The position numbers and the translations under genes were made by a program. The notes beneath the pieces are model-generated. The model was not told the DNA's origin. It did not search any database and saw only the letters and a program-made list of their open reading frames with translations. Shown here in pieces: positions 8,839-16,609 of a stretch of 64,000 bases of DNA. Within the stretch, counting starts at the first letter, position 1; each line of letters starts with the position of its first letter. This DNA comes from Bacillota bacterium (lineage in GTDB: Bacteria; Bacillota; Clostridia; Acetivibrionales; DTU013), in contig JAEYOP010000040.1 in assembly GCA_023411575.1 (NCBI GenBank), positions 1 through 64,000 of the forward strand. Direction: 5' to 3'.

Positions 8839-9241
8839 AAGTATCCTCCCCGGCTATATTTGATGTGGATACGATATCGATCCCCGTATTCAGAATATTT
8901 TTGACAAGGATATCGCCAACCCGGATGGGCGCCTGCGCGGCATGGGAATTGATCACCGCCATGCAGTCGAACAGCAGCCCCTTCGGGAGCGGCGCCGCAG
9001 ATTTGACAGACACCAGCGGTTGCTTGCCTCCTATGACCCTGACCGTTGTTGTCAGCGTCCTTAACGGATTGGTGCATTCATTTATGGCGTAAGCCGGCCC
9101 CCGTTTGCACCGGTGGCCCGAAACATCGGCCTCTGTGATCCCGGAGGCCTCCGCTCCGGTAATCCCGCACCCGCCGGACGGCGCCTTGACCTTCAGGACA
9201 CAGCCTTTCGGACAAACGATGCAGATCAATTCCTTTTCCAT
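8810..9241 (-). CDS. DUF1667 protein of anaerobic glycerol-3-phosphate dehydrogenase operon
   Basis: The 143-residue protein begins with MEKELICIVCPKGCVLKV, a CxxCPxGC-type motif. Further cysteines occur in GCGITG, GHRCKRG and NECTNP. This pattern is the DUF1667 signature. The family regularly accompanies glpA-like dehydrogenases and an NAD(P)/FAD oxidoreductase in Firmicutes, and is presumed to carry an iron-sulfur centre or to serve as the electron-transfer subunit (inference from context). The start has GGGGG upstream. It begins 21 bases after the oxidoreductase and overlaps glpK by 29 bases. No catalytic role is established from the sequence. Confidence 0.88.
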   Translation of the reverse strand: MEKELICIVCPKGCVLKVKAPSGGCGITGAEASGITEADVSGHRCKRGPAYAINECTNPLRTLTTTVRVIGGKQPLVSVKSAAPLPKGLLFDCMAVINSHAAQAPIRVGDILVKNILNTGIDIVSTSNIAGEDTYGPEAYHRT

Positions 9242-9262
9242 TTTATTTTACCCCCAATCCCT

Positions 9263-10273
9263 TCATAATGCAAAAGATTCCCTGTCCGCCGTGTTCCCCG
9301 TCCGCCTGCCGGCAAAAGCGGCAGCCGATCTTCCGGCCAGTTCGGCCTGCATCGTTACGTTATCGACCAGATCGTGCACATGTACCACATTTCCGCAGGC
9401 GAATACCCCCGGCATGGAGGTTTGCATCGTTTCATCCACATAAGGCCCCCTTGTCGCCGGATCGATCCGGATACCGGCTTCCCTTGTAATTTCATTTTCG
9501 GGAATCAGCCCCACGGACAGCAGCAAAGTATCGCATTCAACGAACTCTTCGGTACCCGGTATCGGCTTTTTGCTTTCATCGACTGCCGCTACCGTCACCC
9601 CTTCCACCCTTTCCCTGCCATGGATTTTAACCACCGTATGGCTCAGCTTCAGCGGTATATTAAAATCCTGCAGGCACTGTACAACATTCCTTGTCAGGCC
9701 CCCCGGCTTCGGCAGGATCTCGCATACCATCATCACTTCCGCCCCTTCCAGGGTAAGCCTCCTGGCCATGATGAGCCCGATATCGCCCGAACCGAGGAGG
9801 ACGATTTTCCGTCCGGGAAGATATCCGTTTATATTCACAAATTTCTGGGCGGTTCCCGCCGTATAAATTCCGGCGGGCCGCGTTCCCGGTATGTTCAGCG
9901 CTCCCCGCGTCCTTTCGCGGCAGCCCATGGCCAGTACGGCCGCTCCCGCCCTGATCCGCAGGAAGCCGTTTTCCGGGCTTATGGCTTCGATCACTCTGCC
10001 AGGCTTCAGCGCTAGTACCGTTGTCCCCGTCTTATATGGAATCTTCATGCTGTTGACCATATCAATATAGCGCCACGCGTATTCGGGGCCGGTAAGCTCC
10101 TCTTTAAAAACCTGCAGCCCGAAGCCCGTATGAATGCACTGGTTCAGAATCCCGCCCAGGCTGTCCTCCCGTTCCAGGATCAGGATATCCTGAATGCCGT
10201 TCCTGCGAGCTTCCACGGCTGCCGCCAACCCTGCGGGCCCTCCGCCGATCACTACCAGTTCCGCTTCTTTCAA
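9263..10273 (-). CDS. NAD(P)/FAD-dependent oxidoreductase of glycerol operon (GlpB-like role)
   Basis: The 336-residue protein has an N-terminal FAD-binding Rossmann motif, VVIGGGPAGLAAAVEA. A second dinucleotide motif, IVLLGSGDIGLIMARRL, lies mid-protein, and a C-terminal FAD motif includes TSMPGVFACGNVVHVHDLVD. GGILNQCIHTGFG resembles the redox region of this subfamily. A longer ATG start at 10318 lacks a ribosome-binding site. A TTG at 10273 has GGAGG eight bases upstream and gives MKEAELVVIGGG, as in relatives, so it was chosen. Between a GlpA-like dehydrogenase and DUF1667, the protein probably passes electrons from glycerol 3-phosphate oxidation to NAD or a carrier. The precise acceptor is unknown. 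Confidence 0.85.
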   Translation of the reverse strand: MKEAELVVIGGGPAGLAAAVEARRNGIQDILILEREDSLGGILNQCIHTGFGLQVFKEELTGPEYAWRYIDMVNSMKIPYKTGTTVLALKPGRVIEAISPENGFLRIRAGAAVLAMGCRERTRGALNIPGTRPAGIYTAGTAQKFVNINGYLPGRKIVLLGSGDIGLIMARRLTLEGAEVMMVCEILPKPGGLTRNVVQCLQDFNIPLKLSHTVVKIHGRERVEGVTVAAVDESKKPIPGTEEFVECDTLLLSVGLIPENEITREAGIRIDPATRGPYVDETMQTSMPGVFACGNVVHVHDLVDNVTMQAELAGRSAAAFAGRRTGNTADRESFAL

Positions 10274-10390
10274 GCCTTCCACCTCCAAATGTTCTTTATC
10301 CCTGTCCTTACGGTCCATGCAGACTGTCCGATGTCGGTTGCCCGGTGCCGGCTATCCGTATGACCCGACCTTCGGCCGGCCCATCCGCCG

Positions 10391-11869
10391 TTATTTGCTT
10401 CTGCCGGACAGCAGCCATGAGCCTCTGCCTTTTTTAGTCACTTCGTCGTAAGGGATTCCCAGTTCCCGGGAAAGCAGCTCCACCAGTCTCGGCGTACAGA
10501 AACCGCCCTGACACCGCCCCATTCCGGCGCGGGTCCTCCTTTTCACTCCATCCAGGTCAAGGGCCCCGGCCGGCCGGCGGATGCAGTCCGCTACTTCGCC
10601 TTCCGTGACTTTCTCGCAGCGGCAGACCAGTCTTCCATAGGACGGATTTTTCCTCAGCAGTTCCTCCAGTTCATGGCCTTCAAGCTCCCGAAAGCGTATC
10701 ACCTTCTCCCTGGCGCTTTTGAAATTTTTCTTTGAAATCCTTTCAAGCCCCTGTGCGGCGAGAAGCTCCCTTACAAATTCACCGATGGCAGGAGCACAGG
10801 AAAGCCCTGGAGATTCGATTCCTGCTACGTGGATGAAGCGGGGATCCACTTTGGAAGGCCCGATGATAAAATCTCCCTGCACGCGGGTTGTGCCGGCGGT
10901 GGTGCTTCCCACATCGGCAATGGTGCTTTCCACTCTGGCCCGCAGACCGGCAAACGAGGTGACCACGTTCCTGAGGTCCAGCCCGGGAACAGCCCTGCGG
11001 GCTCCCTGCAATACATATTCCAGCCCTCCGGCCGTGGTGGTATTGTCCTCCCTGTCATCGATATCCTGCGCATCGGGGCCGACCATGATATTTCCGTCCA
11101 CGGTAGGCGTCACAAGAATTCCCTTTCCCGCCGGTGTGGGGCACTGGAATATGACCCGGCCAACCAGATTTCCGACGTTCTTGTCCATCAGGAGATATTC
11201 CCCTTTCCTCGGCCTTATGGCAAAGCTGTCATCGCCGGCCATAACGGCCAGCGCCCCGGAATGCACTCCTGCGGCATTCACAAAATATCGGCATGCGAAA
11301 ACCTCACCGCCCGCAGTGACTTCAATCCGGTCCTTTTTGAATGAAATGCCGGTAACCTCGCAGCTCCGCCGCAGTTCCACCCCGTTCATGACCGCATTTT
11401 CCACTGCCGCGGCGGTCAGCTCATAGGGGCAGATGATCCCGGCTGTCGGCGCATATAGCGCATGGGTCGCCCCGTCGGCGATCTGAGGCTCTAGTTCTTT
11501 CAGCCTGCTTCCGTCCAGGATTTCCAGACCTTCAACTCCATTGGCAATCCCCTTCTGCATCAAGCGCTCCAACTGCTCCCGGTCCTTCTCCCCAAAGCCT
11601 ATGACAAGGGAGCCTGTCTTTTTATAGGGAACATCCAGTTCCCGTGCCAGGCTCTCCATCATTCTGGAGCCACGAACATTCAAAAGCGCCTTCAGCGTAC
11701 CGGGAGTACAGTCGTACCCGGCATGTACGATCCCGCTGTTTGCCTTGCTGGAGCCCGAAGCCACGTCATTTCCTTTTTCGAGAAGAGCTATTCTCAATTC
11801 AAACCGGGAAAGCTCCCTTGCAATAAAGCCGCCGACCACTCCCGCCCCTGCTATGATCACATCGTACAA
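10391..11869 (-). CDS. glpA: Anaerobic glycerol-3-phosphate dehydrogenase, FAD subunit with BFD domain
   Basis: The product (about 492 residues) begins with an FAD Rossmann motif, DVIIAGAGVVGGFIAREL, followed by SGSSKANSGIVHAGYD typical of the DAO/GlpA family. The C-terminal region has a BFD-type [2Fe-2S] cysteine set, VCRCEKVTEGEV and MGRCQGGFC. It oxidises glycerol 3-phosphate to dihydroxyacetone phosphate. Start choice: an ATG at 11884 has GAGG immediately adjacent, which is too close. A TTG at 11869 has GGAGG eight bases upstream and gives MYDVIIAG, so it is preferred. The gene is first in the operon with the FAD oxidoreductase, DUF1667 and glpK. A terminator-like hairpin sits between the promoter and the start. 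Confidence 0.9.
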   Translation of the reverse strand: MYDVIIAGAGVVGGFIARELSRFELRIALLEKGNDVASGSSKANSGIVHAGYDCTPGTLKALLNVRGSRMMESLARELDVPYKKTGSLVIGFGEKDREQLERLMQKGIANGVEGLEILDGSRLKELEPQIADGATHALYAPTAGIICPYELTAAAVENAVMNGVELRRSCEVTGISFKKDRIEVTAGGEVFACRYFVNAAGVHSGALAVMAGDDSFAIRPRKGEYLLMDKNVGNLVGRVIFQCPTPAGKGILVTPTVDGNIMVGPDAQDIDDREDNTTTAGGLEYVLQGARRAVPGLDLRNVVTSFAGLRARVESTIADVGSTTAGTTRVQGDFIIGPSKVDPRFIHVAGIESPGLSCAPAIGEFVRELLAAQGLERISKKNFKSAREKVIRFRELEGHELEELLRKNPSYGRLVCRCEKVTEGEVADCIRRPAGALDLDGVKRRTRAGMGRCQGGFCTPRLVELLSRELGIPYDEVTKKGRGSWLLSGRSK

Positions 11870-11901
11870 CACCCTCGCCTCCATCCTCGAATTGATAAAA
11901 C

Positions 11902-11965
11902 GAAAAAAAGCAAATAAAAAGAGCCACACAAAACCAAAGTATAAGCTTTGGCTTTGATGTGACTC
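11902..11965 (-). terminator. Leader terminator/attenuator before glycerol operon
   Basis: On the minus strand GAGTCACATCAAAGCCAAAG can fold back on CTTTGGTTTTGTGTGGCTC, giving a long imperfect stem. T-rich runs (TTTTTATTTGC then TTTTTTT) follow. It lies downstream of a good promoter (12003-12031) and upstream of glpA. This is the arrangement of GlpP-type antitermination leaders in Bacillus; the regulator is inferred, not seen here. It could also end transcripts from the phosphatidyltransferase gene. Confidence 0.7.
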
Positions 11966-12002
11966 CATGTCTCCGCACATCGAAAGAATACTTTATATTC
12001 TT

Positions 12003-12031
12003 ATCATATACTCTTTGAGTCCTTTTTGCAA
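12003..12031 (-). promoter_or_regulatory. SigmaA-type promoter of glycerol operon
   Basis: TTGCAA (12026-12031) and TATGAT (12003-12008), read on the minus strand, are separated by exactly 17 bases. The predicted start near 11996 gives a leader of about 125 bases that contains the terminator hairpin. Confidence 0.65.
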
Positions 12032-12074
12032 CCTGTAAGGTCCATACTCTTGCAGCGTGCACCGGAAATCGAAA

Positions 12075-12638
12075 TCATTGCGGGGAACGGAACCGTGTCC
12101 GGGAACCTGCATGGAATATGCTTCGCCTATCCGGATCAGGCTCGCCTGCAATGATGTGGATGAGCCCTTCTTCCAGCGCCGATAGGATTGATATCGAACA
12201 TACGATGATAACAAGGATACCGTTATGCCATAGCATATACAACGGTATTACAGCGAATACCAGTATCCCTGTCAGCTTGTTCCCCCATGTATGCAAAAAC
12301 ATGAACGTACGATACTTAATCGCGGCGAATAATGCCGCCAAAATACGCAACAGCAAGGCCGATGCCAGTAGCGGCCAATATGGAAGCAGCTTCCCGCCCA
12401 ATTGCAAAATGAGAATGGCCGTAATGGAAACAAACCAAAACAAATCCGCTGCAGAATCGATCCGCGCGCCCATCGTGCTTGCTGTCCCGTACTTTCGGGC
12501 GACATATCCGTCAAGTATGTCGCTCAGCCCGCATAACAGATAAAGCAGGACGAATAAGGCGGTCTGCCGGTGAAAAATAATCAATAAAGCGGTCATAAGG
12601 ATTCTACTGATTGATATGCCGTTGGCCAGATATTTCAT
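12075..12638 (-). CDS. CDP-alcohol phosphatidyltransferase
   Basis: The 187-residue membrane protein carries the complete family signature D-x2-DG-x2-AR-x8-G-x3-D-x3-D. It reads DILDGYVAR, then G eight residues on, then RIDSAAD (residues about 39-66). Several hydrophobic segments follow. Such enzymes transfer a phosphatidyl group from CDP-diacylglycerol to an alcohol such as glycerol phosphate or inositol, releasing CMP, in the cytoplasmic membrane. The length is near that of PgsA. The C-terminus, ending in a basic RSIFHAGSRTRFRSPQ tail, is unusual. Substrate cannot be assigned. The neighbouring glycerol operon has its own promoter. Confidence 0.85.
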   Translation of the reverse strand: MKYLANGISISRILMTALLIIFHRQTALFVLLYLLCGLSDILDGYVARKYGTASTMGARIDSAADLFWFVSITAILILQLGGKLLPYWPLLASALLLRILAALFAAIKYRTFMFLHTWGNKLTGILVFAVIPLYMLWHNGILVIIVCSISILSALEEGLIHIIAGEPDPDRRSIFHAGSRTRFRSPQ

Positions 12639-12700
12639 TTATGAACCGTCACTCCCCCTGGTCCCTCTCAAGCAGGCCGCAGACGGTTCAAGGCCGTCTT

Positions 12701-13252
12701 CTATAGCCTGTAGGGATCTTCATCAATTAAAAAAGCTATGATCTCACCTTTTTTATCACTTTCGTATATCCATTTTCTTAGCTCTTTTAATTTATTATAG
12801 TTCAACTCACCGAATTTTTGCCGGTAAATGTCTTCAAACCTTTGTCTGGTCATCTCTTTTTTTATTTGGGTTTGCCAAGCTTCCGTAAAGAAATTTTTTA
12901 CTTTTTCATGCAAACCATTTCTGACAATACTTTCCCACTCGTATTTATCAAACCAAATCCCGTTACATGTGCCGCAATGATCCACATAAAACGGCAGATT
13001 GCCTGAAACCTTATATTTTATAAGAATTCTACCACAATCGGGGCAAAAGTTCGCACTTTTATTATCATATTCCGGAGAGTAATCCGAATTATCACAACAA
13101 ATAGAAGATAATTGTGCATCCGTCTCTCTCCAGGCTTCGTAATCTTGACGCCTTAGCCAGTTGCCGCCACACCGATTACACACATACCCTTTTAACCCCA
13201 ATTCCAATTCTTTATCTTCCAAAGGTATCGTCTTACATACAGGACAAAGCAT
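12701..13252 (-). CDS. zf-TFIIB (zinc-ribbon) domain protein
   Basis: The 183-residue protein has two zinc-ribbon units: MLCPVCKTIPL with VCNRCGGNWL near the N-terminus, and FCPDCGRIL with DHCGTCNGIWFDKYEWESI at about 80-125. The CxxCxGxW(F/L) pattern followed by acidic and aromatic residues is typical of the zf-TFIIB family of uncharacterised bacterial proteins. The C-terminal third is charged and helical, possibly coiled coil. The ATG at 13252 follows GAGGG. The upstream in-frame extension lacks a ribosome site. The gene is visibly AT-richer than its neighbours, suggesting separate acquisition. Function unknown. Confidence 0.75.
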   Translation of the reverse strand: MLCPVCKTIPLEDKELELGLKGYVCNRCGGNWLRRQDYEAWRETDAQLSSICCDNSDYSPEYDNKSANFCPDCGRILIKYKVSGNLPFYVDHCGTCNGIWFDKYEWESIVRNGLHEKVKNFFTEAWQTQIKKEMTRQRFEDIYRQKFGELNYNKLKELRKWIYESDKKGEIIAFLIDEDPYRL

Positions 13253-13354
13253 TATTTTCCCTCGCTTTCGAATGCACGTTTTTCTAGCGTCCGTGAAGGG
13301 GCGACACATCGTCGGAGACGGGCATTTCTTATAACGCTGTCCTCTATACGGTTA

Positions 13355-13600
13355 TTAGATAAACCCAAGCAATAATTTTACTCTTTCCTCCACGAGCCCT
13401 AGAATTCTATCGTTTACATTTCCCGGCTTTTTAATGAATCGTTTGGTTGAGACAGACCGTATATCTTCGGTCTTGATATCCCATAACCGGGTTTGCAGGG
13501 ATTTGCTATTTTTTCGCTTCAACACTTCATAATGTGTTCCGGGGAGACATTCTGTGGGTATATTAAAGCTGTTGTTTTTTCCCCATTCGATGTCTAAGGA
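13355..13600 (-). pseudogene. Possible C-terminal gene remnant
   Basis: In the otherwise gene-free stretch 13253-13602 one minus-strand frame stays open for about 80 codons and ends with TAA at 13355. It encodes protein-like sequence containing PTECLPGTHYEVLKRKNSK and VNDRILGLVEERVKLLLGFI. It has no ATG, GTG or TTG start with a ribosome site at its 5' end, where the decayed diguanylate cyclase begins on the other strand. It may be the tail of a gene whose front was lost. The family was not recognised. Confidence 0.3.
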
Positions 13601-13602
13601 GC

Positions 13603-14757
13603 ATGGGCATGATGGCTATGAAACCAAAAAGAATTCTTACCGGCAGCTCGATTTTGTTCAAAATTTCTTTCCTGGTCACTGTGTTATGCGGCATCATTAT
13701 GCTGTATGCATCCTACAGGCTGTATCTTGGTTGGACGGATTACCGGCAGGCAAAGGAATTGCAAACCATTCAGGCGATAACGAGTCCTTTCACGGATGCG
13801 CTGAAAAATTTCATGTTCGAAAGAGGCCGGATGAATGTGATTCTTTCAGCCGGCGAGCCGATTTCTGCGGACAACCGCTCCTTTATCAGCGAACGGAGGA
13901 AGGCCTCCGACAAATCCTTTGCGGCAGGGTTTTCATTAATGAACCGGGAATATCCCCGGGAGGAAGCATTGCTCCGCAAAGGATATCACGAGATAAGCCT
14001 TCTGCGGGCAAAGATGGATGAGGAGGCGCTAAAGCCCCCACAGCAAAGGGATCCTCAGGCCCAGGCCCTGTGGTACGCCAACTGCACGGACTACATCGAC
14101 CTTGTGAGCTCAACCCTTGTAAAAATCAGCGGGCTTTCCCGCAACAACAGCCTGATCGCAAAATATAACGAGCTGATTCTTGATACGCTGCATTTCCGAG
14201 GCGTCGTTGGCAGCGAATCCTCCATGTCATACCCGCCTACCTGAAAACGCGGCTGATCCGGCCGTTAAACAAAATAGTGGAATTGATAGCGAATCTCGGC
14301 AACGGCAAAACCGACATCGAAAATCCGTTTATACAAAGGAAGGACGAAATCGGAAAGCTGGCGAACGGCGTGGAATTGCTGCAGCAGAGCATCGGAGAAG
14401 AGCAGACCTTGAAGCTGGAGCTGCAGCAGACCATCGTGAAGCTGGAAGAACTCTCTATCAAGGATTCCTTGACCGGGCTGTATAATCGGAGGTATATCCT
14501 GCAAAGGATCAATGAATTGGAAAACAGCTACAAGAAAAGCAAATCCGCATTTTCGATCATTATCGGGGATATTGACTGTTTCAAAGCCGTCAATGACCGT
14601 TATGGGCATGACTGCGGCGATTTTGTCCTTTGCTGCATCGCCAAAACCATGTCCGCCTGCTGCAGGGCAAAAACAGCGGACGCAACAGGGTTGTAGTATT
14701 TTAATTGCATCCGACGCTGCTTTATACGTGGATGCCCAGCAGGCGATCCAGGGATAA
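13603..14757 (+). pseudogene. Decayed membrane diguanylate cyclase (sensor-HAMP-GGDEF)
   Basis: The first frame (13603-14244) encodes an N-terminal membrane helix and about 170 residues of a periplasmic four-helix sensor, then stops. HAMP-like sequence, YLKTRLIRPLNKIVELIANL, resumes in another frame from about 14235. It continues into a GGDEF domain with LTGLYNRRYILQRI and IIGDIDCFKAVNDRYGHDCGD. This domain stops at 14696, before the GGDEF signature. The terminal helix of a GGDEF domain, ASDAALYVDAQQA, is still recognisable in a third frame near 14705-14757. The second transmembrane helix and the catalytic GG(D/E)EF loop are missing. At least two deletions or frameshifts are needed, so it should make no c-di-GMP. 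Confidence 0.82.
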
Positions 14758-14790
14758 AATCAAAGGGATTTTTCAGCTTTTAAAGAGTCC

Positions 14791-16527
14791 CTAATTGTTA
14801 TGCTTCATCTTGATTTTGGCATTTTCCGCATAGCGTTTGATTTTCATGGTAGTGGTCTTTACAAATTCGTTGTCGCGGAGCGTGAAGGTGCTGATCCGCT
14901 TGTACAGCGGCATATCCTTGTTGGCGCTTTTGACCACTTCCGAGATGATATTCATGATTTCTTCCCGGGTAACGTTGGCCCCCTTCAGCCTCTCCCGGAT
15001 CGCCTCAAGATTGGGCCGGATATGGGCGCCTACCAGCGTCTCGCCGGACTTTCCGTCCTCGTATCCCGCCACCATGGATTCCAGCACATAAGGGCTCCTG
15101 TTGATATAGGACTCCACTTCTTCGGGAAAAATGTTCTTGCCGTTTTTGGTCACAATGACATTTTTCAACCGGCCGGCCACATAAAACGCGCCGGATTTGT
15201 CGATCCTTCCGAGATCGCCGGTATGGAACCATCCGTCTTTCAGGCATTTCTCCGTAGCTTCTTCGTTTTTGTAATACCCGAGCATGACATTGTCGCCCTT
15301 TGTAACGATTTCGCCCACGCCGTTTTCGTCCGGATTGTCGATCAGCACTTCGACTCCCGGCAGCGGTTTGCCTATGGATGCGTTTCCATAGAAATTATCC
15401 CGTTCGCCTATGACAAGGGGCGAGCATTCTGTCAGGCCATACCCCTGCAGGACCTTGAATCCGAGTCTGTTCAGCCCGTTCGATACCTCGGGGCTGATCG
15501 CCGCGGCGCCTGTCAGGATCAATCGCATCTGGCCTCCGAAGCTTTTATGCACGGTGTTGAACATGGAACGCCGAACGTCAATTCCGACCAGCTTCAGCGC
15601 CGACCCCACAAGCATCAGCACCTTCAGCAGCAGCTTCATTCCAGGCTTTTTACCCGCCTGATCCCAGATCTTTTTATACATATTCTCCAGCAACAGCGGG
15701 ACGGTAATCAGGACCGTCGGCCGGACGTCGAGGAAATTTTTTTGGATATGCTTGAGCCCTTCGTTGAAGGCTATGGTCGCCCCGCAGTAGATCAGGGCAA
15801 GGAACCCCAGCGTGCATTCGTAAGTATGGTGGAGCGGCAGGATCGAAAGCGAGACATCGTTGCTGTCCACATGAACCGTTTTCAGTACCGCCAGGATATC
15901 GGAGCAGATATTCTTCTGGGAAAGCATTACGCCTTTCGCAAGATCCGTCGTTCCCGAAGTAAACAGCAGAATGCCGAGGGCGGTGTGGTCGATCGTATGG
16001 CCGCTCAGGTCGATTTCTCCCTGGGCCAGCAGCTTTCTTCCCTTTTCCACCAGCTTCCGGAACGAAAGGAACTCCTCCGTATCCTCATCGGCGTCCATAT
16101 GAATGAAATACCTGGTCGGAGCACCGGAATCCTTCATCGCCGGCAGGTCCTTCTCATATTTCCCGGAAAAGATCAGCGCCGCCGCCTCGCTCCGGTTCAG
16201 CAGATTGCCCTTCTCCGCCGCCGGCAGCTCCTTGTCCAGTGGAACGACAACACCGGTATGGTTCGTTACCGCAAGATAGGCGGTGCACCATTCATAACGG
16301 TTTTCACCCATTACTGCGATGAAGGAGCCCCTGAGTCCAAGCGATACGAGAGCTGCTCCGAATGCATCCACATCTTCCTTGAAATGCGCATAGGTTATGC
16401 TTTTAAAGGTTCCACCGACGTCCCTGAGCCAAAAGGCCGCCTTGTCCGCATAGGACACGGCGCTGCGTTCCAACAATTCCCTGAAATCGTTGATATGCTC
16501 CACCTCGTATAGTGGCTTCCTTAACAT
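14791..16527 (-). CDS. AMP-dependent long-chain acyl-CoA ligase-like enzyme
   Basis: The 578-residue product is an ANL-superfamily adenylating enzyme. The phosphate-binding motif is LLFTSGTTDLAKGVMLSQ, where the usual GxPKG is DLAKG. The A5 region is LQGYGLTECSPLV, the A7-A8 region WFHTGDLGRIDKSGAFYVAGR, and the A10 lysine region TTTMKIKRY. The layout and YEWCTAYLAVTNHTGVVVPLD match FadD/FACL members. It probably activates a fatty acid to the acyl-AMP and then acyl-CoA. GTG at 16536 is in frame, but the ATG at 16527 has GAGG eight bases upstream and was preferred. The gene is monocistronic. The substrate is not decidable from sequence. Confidence 0.88.
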   Translation of the reverse strand: MLRKPLYEVEHINDFRELLERSAVSYADKAAFWLRDVGGTFKSITYAHFKEDVDAFGAALVSLGLRGSFIAVMGENRYEWCTAYLAVTNHTGVVVPLDKELPAAEKGNLLNRSEAAALIFSGKYEKDLPAMKDSGAPTRYFIHMDADEDTEEFLSFRKLVEKGRKLLAQGEIDLSGHTIDHTALGILLFTSGTTDLAKGVMLSQKNICSDILAVLKTVHVDSNDVSLSILPLHHTYECTLGFLALIYCGATIAFNEGLKHIQKNFLDVRPTVLITVPLLLENMYKKIWDQAGKKPGMKLLLKVLMLVGSALKLVGIDVRRSMFNTVHKSFGGQMRLILTGAAAISPEVSNGLNRLGFKVLQGYGLTECSPLVIGERDNFYGNASIGKPLPGVEVLIDNPDENGVGEIVTKGDNVMLGYYKNEEATEKCLKDGWFHTGDLGRIDKSGAFYVAGRLKNVIVTKNGKNIFPEEVESYINRSPYVLESMVAGYEDGKSGETLVGAHIRPNLEAIRERLKGANVTREEIMNIISEVVKSANKDMPLYKRISTFTLRDNEFVKTTTMKIKRYAENAKIKMKHNN

Positions 16528-16609
16528 TGCTCCCACCTCAACGTATTCATAATATTTTATTCCTACCCTGCTACTATAAATAATAACACATTTGTGTACT
16601 TTATGGATA

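Noticed and set aside
14800..16512. 570-codon plus-strand frame
   Set aside because: It is the antisense shadow of the acyl-CoA ligase gene, without ribosome site or recognisable domain.
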